Shown piece by piece: positions 32,361 through 36,338 of a stretch of DNA of 36,338 nt. The stretch comes from Micromonospora qiuiae. Lineage in GTDB: Bacteria; Actinomycetota; Actinomycetes; Mycobacteriales; Micromonosporaceae. The stretch lies in contig NZ_BOPC01000026.1 of assembly GCF_016863555.1 (NCBI RefSeq), positions 1 through 36,338 on the forward strand, in the 5' to 3' direction. How positions within the stretch are numbered: the first letter of the stretch is position 1; each line of letters begins with the position of its first letter. Position numbers and translations under genes: made by a program. The notes beneath the pieces are model-generated. The model was not told the DNA's origin. It made no database searches and saw only the letters and a program-made list of their open reading frames with translations.

Positions 32361-33356
32361 GTGGGGATGGACGAACTCGTGCGGCTGACCCGGTACGCCC
32401 GCGGTGGCGGGTGCGCCTGCAAAATTCCACCGGGCGAGTTGGAGGCGATGGTGGCCGACCTGGAGCCGGCCGCCGACACCGCCGACCTGCTGGTCGGGCT
32501 CGATCATGGCGACGACGCCGCGGTGGTCCGGCTCGACGCGCGCACCGGCGTGGTGACCACGGCGGACTTCTTCACCCCCGTGGTCGACGACGCGTACGAC
32601 TGGGGTCGGATCGCCGCGACCAACGCCCTGTCGGACGTGTACGCGATGGGCGGCAACCCGCTGGTCGCGCTCAACCTGCTCTGCTGGCCTCGCGAGACGC
32701 TGCCGCTGGAGTTGGCCCGCGAGGTGTTGCGCGGCGGCCGGGACGTCGCCCGCGCCGCGGGCTGCCACCTGGCCGGCGGGCACAGCGTCGACGACGACGG
32801 TCCGAAGTACGGCCTGGCGGTCACCGGGCTGGTCCGGCCGCAGGAGTTGATCACCCTCGACGCCGGGCAGGCCGGGTTGCCGCTGTCGTTGACCAAGCCG
32901 CTCGGCATCGGTGTGCTCAACACCCGGCACAAGAACACCGGCGAGAGTTTTCCCGAGGCGGTCGCGGCGATGACCACGCTGAACCGGGAGGCCGCCCGAG
33001 CCGCGGTGGCGGCCGGGGTGCGCTGCGGCACCGACGTGACCGGCTTCGGCCTGCTCGGTCACGCCTCGAAGCTGGCCCGAGCCAGTCGGCTCACCGTGGC
33101 GATCGACGTCGCTCGGGTGCCGTACCTGGCCGGGGCCCGGGAGGCCGCCCGCGACGGGTACGTCAGCGGCGGGTCCCGGCGCAACCTGGAGTGGGTGCTG
33201 CCGTGGACCGACTTCGGCGCGGTCGCAGAGATCGACCGGCTGTTGCTCGCCGACGCGCAGACCTCCGGTGGCCTGCTGGTCGCTGGCGAGGTGCCCGGCG
33301 CCCCGGTCATCGGTGAGCTGCTTCCCCGGGGCGAACACCTGGTCGTGCTGCGCTGA
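32361..33356 (+). CDS. selD: Selenide, water dikinase (selenophosphate synthetase)
   Basis: 331 residues, the AIRS/PurM-like fold. The N-terminal loop GGGCACKIPP carries Cys18 and Lys21, equal to Cys17 and Lys20 of the E. coli enzyme; codon 18 is TGC, so this is a Cys form. Later motifs: GDDAAVVRL, TADFFTPVVDDAYDWGRIAATNALSDVYAMGG and TDVTGFGLLGHASKLA. It makes selenophosphate from selenide and ATP, the donor for selenocysteine and selenouridine. No selA, selB or mnmH lies in the window. Start GTG 32361 or ATG 32367; neither has a good Shine-Dalgarno. Confidence 0.94.
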   Translation: MGMDELVRLTRYARGGGCACKIPPGELEAMVADLEPAADTADLLVGLDHGDDAAVVRLDARTGVVTTADFFTPVVDDAYDWGRIAATNALSDVYAMGGNPLVALNLLCWPRETLPLELAREVLRGGRDVARAAGCHLAGGHSVDDDGPKYGLAVTGLVRPQELITLDAGQAGLPLSLTKPLGIGVLNTRHKNTGESFPEAVAAMTTLNREAARAAVAAGVRCGTDVTGFGLLGHASKLARASRLTVAIDVARVPYLAGAREAARDGYVSGGSRRNLEWVLPWTDFGAVAEIDRLLLADAQTSGGLLVAGEVPGAPVIGELLPRGEHLVVLR

Positions 33357-33378
33357 GAACCGACCTGGGGTGCGCCGG

Positions 33379-33496
33379 CGCGGCGAGCCGCGAGCGCAAA
33401 CCCGCCGGCCTGCCGAGCGGTAGCGCAAACCTGCTGGCCTGCCGAGCCGGTAGCGCGAACACGCCAGCCTGCCGAGCCGGTAGCGCGAACACGCCG
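33379..33496. repeat. 30-bp tandem repeat, about four copies
   Basis: Two nearly identical 30-base copies (33437-33466 and 33467-33496), each beginning GCCTGCCGAGCCGGTAGCGC, follow a 29-base variant (33408-33436) and a decayed copy (33379-33407). Copies are more alike toward the right end, suggesting recent duplication there. Located just after selD. Confidence 0.85.
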
Positions 33497-33583
33497 GCCT
33501 CCGGGCTGCCGCCCGGAAACGGGCACCATACCCGATAAACTGTCACCTTCCTGCTACCTGGAGCAACGGGGCTCATGGAAATT

Positions 33584-33631
33584 TTGCCCAGAATGGTCAC
33601 AGACCGGTAACTTGCCCCCGGCTAGGGGCAA
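33584..33631 (+). promoter_or_regulatory. Promoter, GTCAC-N6-GTAAC box and hairpin before gene 33699
   Basis: TTGCCC (33584-33589) and TAACTT (33608-33613), 18 bases apart, form a plausible promoter. GTCAC-N6-GTAAC (33596-33611) lies between and across them, so a bound regulator would repress. TTGCCCC/GGGGCAA (33612-33618 and 33625-33631) forms a hairpin over the expected transcription start. The box matches the one upstream of gluA in sequence and spacing. Confidence 0.45.
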
Positions 33632-33698
33632 ATGCCTACCACCATCGTTGGTGAGGCCCGATCCGGAGGCCGGTGGACGAGCACAGCGAGGAGGCGGC

Positions 33699-34178
33699 AT
33701 GACCGAGCTGTGGAACTGGAGAATCGACAGGGTACGGCCGGTGGAGGTCTACCCGGCGCTCGCCGACGCGCTCGGTCGGGTGGTGATGCCGCTGGCCGTC
33801 GCCGACCCGGCCCGGCTGCCGACGTACGCGGTGGTCTGCGACGTGTGGCAGGCCCCGGGGGAGTTCGCCACGATCGTGGACTGCTACGGCGTGCCCGACA
33901 CTCTGCCCGAGCTGCCCAGCGTCGCGGCGCTGGCCCGGCTGCTCGGTCGCAACTGCGTGCTGCGCGACGACACCCTCGACGCCACCCGGCACCTGCTGGT
34001 CGCTCCCGATGGCAGCATCCGGCCGGTGCACTTCGACGTACGGGAGACCGACGACGGTGAGGTGCTGAGCAACCGACGCCTGTGCACCGAGGCCGACCCG
34101 CGCTGCCGCGGCTGGTCGCGTTGCCACCGCTCCCGCTGGACCCCCGACTCGGTGAACCCCGCCCTCGCCGCCGCCTGA
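33699..34178 (+). CDS. Conserved-looking hypothetical protein with Cys-rich C-terminus
   Basis: 159 residues. ATG 33699 has AGGAGG four bases upstream. The N-terminal part (MTELWNWRIDRVRPVEVYPA) leads into a compact alpha/beta-like region; the C-terminal 30 residues contain LCTEADPRCRGWSRCHRSRW, three Cys and one His in a spacing that could bind a metal. No signal peptide or membrane segment. I do not recognise the family. Good codon usage and ribosome site support a real gene. Alone between selD and the double palindrome, with its own promoter. Confidence 0.75.
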   Translation: MTELWNWRIDRVRPVEVYPALADALGRVVMPLAVADPARLPTYAVVCDVWQAPGEFATIVDCYGVPDTLPELPSVAALARLLGRNCVLRDDTLDATRHLLVAPDGSIRPVHFDVRETDDGEVLSNRRLCTEADPRCRGWSRCHRSRWTPDSVNPALAAA

Positions 34179-34179
34179 T

Positions 34180-34235
34180 GTGTAAGGAAGGGCCCCCTTT
34201 TAACGCCTCGTGTATTGAAGGGGGCCCCTTTTAAC
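34180..34235 (+). repeat. Double GGGCCCC palindrome at the 3' end of gene 33699
   Basis: It begins one base after the stop codon: GTGTAAGGAAGGGCCCCC followed by TTTTAACGCC, then the spacer TCGTGT and the second half (ATTGAAGGGGGCCCCTTTTAA). The layout matches the element at 28517 nearly base for base. Probable terminator of the upstream gene. Confidence 0.75.
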
Positions 34236-34260
34236 AAGTAGCGGCGCGTCGCTCGCAGAC

Positions 34261-34320
34261 GGTGTTAAGAAGGGGCCCTTTCTCTACCGCAGGCGTTAAT
34301 AAGGGGCCCCTCCTTACACC
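34261..34320 (-). repeat. Inverted copy of the double palindrome at the 3' end of the DUF2277 gene
   Basis: Read on the minus strand it starts GGTGTAAGGAGGGGCCCC, and the TAA stop codon of the DUF2277 gene is part of that sequence; the second half (GAAAGGGCCCCTTCTTAAC) follows after the spacer. It faces the copy at 34180 across 25 bases, so four palindromes are packed between two convergent genes. Confidence 0.75.
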
Positions 34321-34535
34321 TGGGCGCGGCCGCCGCGGACGACGAGGTCGTCGAGCAGGGTGCGGGTGGCGGCGGCGACCGCGGCCACTGCGGCGTCGAA
34401 CGCGGCGGCGTTGTGCGCCGCCGGCGCCCGGAACCCGGAGATCTTCCGGACGTACTGCAACGCGGCGGCCTGCACGTCGGCGTCGGTGACCGCAGGGGTG
34501 TACGGCTCACGCAGCGTCTTGATGCTCCGGCACAT
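34314..34535 (-). CDS. DUF2277 family protein
   Basis: 73 residues, beginning [20 protein letters not shown] and including [18 protein letters not shown], the DUF2277 signature. The ATG at 34535 has GAGGAGGA upstream. The family is small, soluble and of unknown function. The gene is divergent from miaB across 52 bases. Confidence 0.9.
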   Translation of the reverse strand: MCRSIKTLREPYTPAVTDADVQAAALQYVRKISGFRAPAAHNAAAFDAAVAAVAAATRTLLDDLVVRGGRAQV

Positions 34536-34572
34536 GGCTCCTCCTCGTTCCGTGGGTTCCCGCTGGTGCGGA

Positions 34573-34578
34573 TACGCT
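34573..34578 (+). promoter_or_regulatory. Possible -10 box of miaB
   Basis: TACGCT fits TANNNT and would place the transcription start about three bases before the miaB ATG at 34588. There is no Shine-Dalgarno before that ATG, so a (nearly) leaderless transcript is plausible. Confidence 0.4.
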
Positions 34579-34587
34579 GTGCACGTC

Positions 34588-36105
34588 ATGACTACCGCAG
34601 CGACGGGCGGCCCGCGCACCTACCAGGTGCGCACCTACGGCTGCCAGATGAATGTGCACGACTCCGAGCGCATCTCCGGCCTGCTGGAGCGGGCCGGCTA
34701 CGTCCGCGCGGGCGAGGCCGACGACACTCCGGACGTGGTGGTGTTCAACACCTGCGCGGTCCGCGAGAACGCCGACAACCGACTGTACGGCAACCTCGGG
34801 CATCTGCGTCCGGTTAAGGACCGGCACCCGGGAATGCAGATCGCGGTCGGTGGCTGCCTGGCCCAGAAGGACCGGGGCGACATCGTCCGTCGGGCGCCCT
34901 GGGTCGACGTGGTCTTCGGCACGCACAACATCGGGTCGCTGCCGGTGCTGTTGGAGCGCGCCCGGCACAACGCCGCCGCCGAGGTGGAGATCCTCGAGTC
35001 CCTCGACGTGTTCCCCTCCACGCTGCCGACCCGCCGCGAGTCGACGTACGCCGGTTGGGTGTCGATCTCGGTCGGCTGCAACAACACCTGCACCTTCTGC
35101 ATCGTGCCGGCGCTGCGCGGCAAGGAGAAGGACCGCCGCCCCGGCGACATCCTCAACGAGGTACGCGCGCTGGTCGACGAGGGCGTGCTGGAGGTGACCC
35201 TGCTCGGGCAGAACGTCAACTCCTACGGCGTGGAGTTCGGAGACCGGTACGCCTTCGGGAAGCTGCTGCGCGCCTGCGGCGAGATCGACGGGCTGGAGCG
35301 GGTGCGGTTCACCAGCCCGCACCCGAAGGACTTCACCGACGACGTGATCGCGGCGATGGCCGAGACGCCGAACGTCTGCCACTCGCTGCACATGCCGTTG
35401 CAGTCGGGCTCGGACGAGGTGCTGCGGGCGATGCGCCGGTCGTACCGGTCGGAGCGCTATCTGAGCATCATCGAGAAGGTCCGCGCGGCGATGCCGGACG
35501 CGGCGATCACCACCGACATCATCGTCGGTTTCCCCGGCGAGACCGAGGCGGACTTCGAGCGCACCCTGGACGTGGTCCGCGAGGCACGGTTCTCCTCCGC
35601 CTTCACCTTCCAGTATTCGAAGCGCCCCGGCACGCCGGCCGCGACCATGGACGGCCAGTTGCCCAAGCAGGTCGTGCAGGAGCGGTACGAGCGGCTGATC
35701 GCCTGCGTCGAGGAGATCACCTGGGCGGAGAACAGGAAGCTGGTGGGCGAGACCGTCGAGGTGTTGGTCGCCGTCGGGGAGGGCCGCAAGGACGAGCGCA
35801 CCGGTCGGATGTCCGGCCGGGCCCGCGACGGGCGCCTGGTGCACTTCGCGACGGGCGCTGACGGCCGGCCCGGCGAGGCCGGGGCGATCCGGCCGGGCGA
35901 CATCGTGCACACCACGATCACCTACGCCGCCCCGCACCACCTCAACGCCGACGGCGAGCCGCTGTCACACCGGCGTACCCGCGCTGGCGACGCGGCCGAG
36001 GCCGGGCGGTCGCCGCGTACCCCCGGGGTGTTGCTCGGGCTGCCCACGGTCGGCGCCCCGGCCGCGACGCCCGCGCCGACGACCGGCTGCACCGTCTCAC
36101 ACTGA
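34588..36105 (+). CDS. miaB: MiaB, tRNA-2-methylthio-N6-isopentenyladenosine synthase
   Basis: 505 residues. The N-terminal methylthiotransferase domain has Cys19 (TYGCQMN), Cys56 ([10 protein letters not shown]) and Cys90 (GGCLAQ) for one Fe-S cluster; the radical SAM domain has CNNTCTFC (Cys164, 168, 171) for the second; a C-terminal TRAM domain covers about residues 375-450. A Pro/Ala-rich tail of about 50 residues follows, not typical of the family core. It adds the methylthio group to i6A37 in tRNAs reading U-starting codons. ATG 34588 is chosen from homology; in-frame GTG 34579 is possible. The usual partner miaA is not in the window. Confidence 0.95.
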   Translation: MTTAATGGPRTYQVRTYGCQMNVHDSERISGLLERAGYVRAGEADDTPDVVVFNTCAVRENADNRLYGNLGHLRPVKDRHPGMQIAVGGCLAQKDRGDIVRRAPWVDVVFGTHNIGSLPVLLERARHNAAAEVEILESLDVFPSTLPTRRESTYAGWVSISVGCNNTCTFCIVPALRGKEKDRRPGDILNEVRALVDEGVLEVTLLGQNVNSYGVEFGDRYAFGKLLRACGEIDGLERVRFTSPHPKDFTDDVIAAMAETPNVCHSLHMPLQSGSDEVLRAMRRSYRSERYLSIIEKVRAAMPDAAITTDIIVGFPGETEADFERTLDVVREARFSSAFTFQYSKRPGTPAATMDGQLPKQVVQERYERLIACVEEITWAENRKLVGETVEVLVAVGEGRKDERTGRMSGRARDGRLVHFATGADGRPGEAGAIRPGDIVHTTITYAAPHHLNADGEPLSHRRTRAGDAAEAGRSPRTPGVLLGLPTVGAPAATPAPTTGCTVSH

Positions 36106-36338
36106 GCTGGGTCGGGCCTTTCTTCAGGCTTGAGCGCCCGCAGCCCGGCGGTCGCCTTCGCCCAGATTCGTTGCTAGCTGCTGTAGTCGAACCCGCCAAG
36201 GCATTGACCGCACCGTCACCGTCCTAAGTAAGTCCGGCAATAGGGCGGTGGTGGACCTTGGCCCGTGCAGCGATCGGTCGGTCAGCCTGAGGCGCTCTCA
36301 TCCGGCATCGTCGCGCTGGATGCCGCAACTCATGGTTC
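36106..36338. other. Unassigned right edge
   Basis: Sequence after miaB is less GC-rich than the genes. It contains TTGACC (36204) with TAAGT-type hexamers 15-19 bases on, a CTAAGTAAGT stretch and a 7-bp hairpin (CGGCATC/GATGCCG, 36303-36325). No frame looks like a gene within the visible 233 bases; the next gene probably begins beyond the edge. Confidence 0.5.

Larger units (their letters stand above)
33357..33698 (+). other. 342-base gap between selD and the next gene
   Basis: The region contains a 30-bp tandem repeat (33379-33496), then an AT-richer stretch with a promoter-like segment and response-regulator-like box (33584-33613) and a small hairpin (33612-33631). No credible gene is seen; a leftward frame is made of the translated repeat. 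Confidence 0.65.

Noticed and set aside
32401..32430. Selenocysteine codon in SelD
   Set aside because: The active-site codon is TGC, and no in-frame TGA is present; this is the cysteine form.
33059..33529. Leftward frame with repeated Arg-Ala-Thr-Gly-Ser-Ala-Gly motifs
   Set aside because: It is the translation of the 30-bp DNA tandem repeat plus antisense selD; the peptide repeat simply follows from a period divisible by three.
1..36338. tRNA, rRNA, CRISPR array, prophage or complete insertion sequence
   Set aside because: No T-loop/anticodon patterns, spaced direct repeats with unique spacers, integrase or transposase motifs were seen; the repeats present are tandem or palindromic intergenic elements.

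Overview
The window is GC-rich DNA with dense, often overlapping genes, ATGA/GTGA start-stop junctions and many GTG starts. The gene order (a DUF3046 gene, recA, recX, then rny, gluDCBA, selD and miaB) and the GGGGCCCC-centred palindromes at gene ends point to a filamentous actinobacterium, most likely a Micromonosporaceae member such as Micromonospora or Salinispora. This assignment comes from protein resemblance and synteny memory; no search was run.

Layout. 1-4804: a 13-bp tandem repeat, a hairpin, and a leftward lhr DNA helicase gene. 4883-5335: a small unknown gene behind two adjacent palindromes. 5484-11523: a six-gene Mrp/Mnh Na+/H+ antiporter operon in which subunit B is fused to A. 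11588-15039: two CNNM/CorC-type Mg/Co-efflux-like proteins and a Spo0M-like protein, preceded by a probably leaderless proline-periodic upstream ORF. 15054-18332: a LysE exporter and a PNPOx-GNAT fusion read leftward, divergent from a MocR/PdxR-type regulator with a palindrome between them. 18345-21885: an intergenic inverted repeat, udgX, an LCAD-like acyl-CoA dehydrogenase and an MFS transporter. 21890-25298: DUF3046, recA interrupted in its P-loop by a 430-residue intein, and recX. 25416-28516: a BKACE-family gene and rny behind a long leader with stacked short ORFs. 28855-32179: a glutamate ABC importer read leftward. 32361-36105: selD, an unknown gene, a DUF2277 gene and miaB.

Functionally the window combines DNA repair (lhr, udgX, recA, recX), ion homeostasis (Mrp, CNNM), RNA metabolism (rny, miaB), selenium use (selD) and amino-acid transport (glu, lysE-like). 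It is mostly core genome; no phage, CRISPR array, rRNA, tRNA or complete insertion sequence was seen.

Most unusual signals: (1) AT-rich codon tracts in the recA C-extein exactly at residues 205 and 251, the sites where the M. leprae and M. tuberculosis RecA inteins sit, while this gene carries its own intein at a third site; (2) a leaderless 33-codon ORF with proline every third residue, stop-start-coupled to a magnesium-transporter-family gene; (3) a roughly 58-bp double palindrome that begins at the stop codon of three unrelated genes; (4) a run of three short ORFs linked to rny by ATGA overlaps; (5) two GTCAC-N6-GTAAC sites in neighbouring promoters; (6) two DnaA-box-like 9-mers in the recA promoter next to the SOS box.
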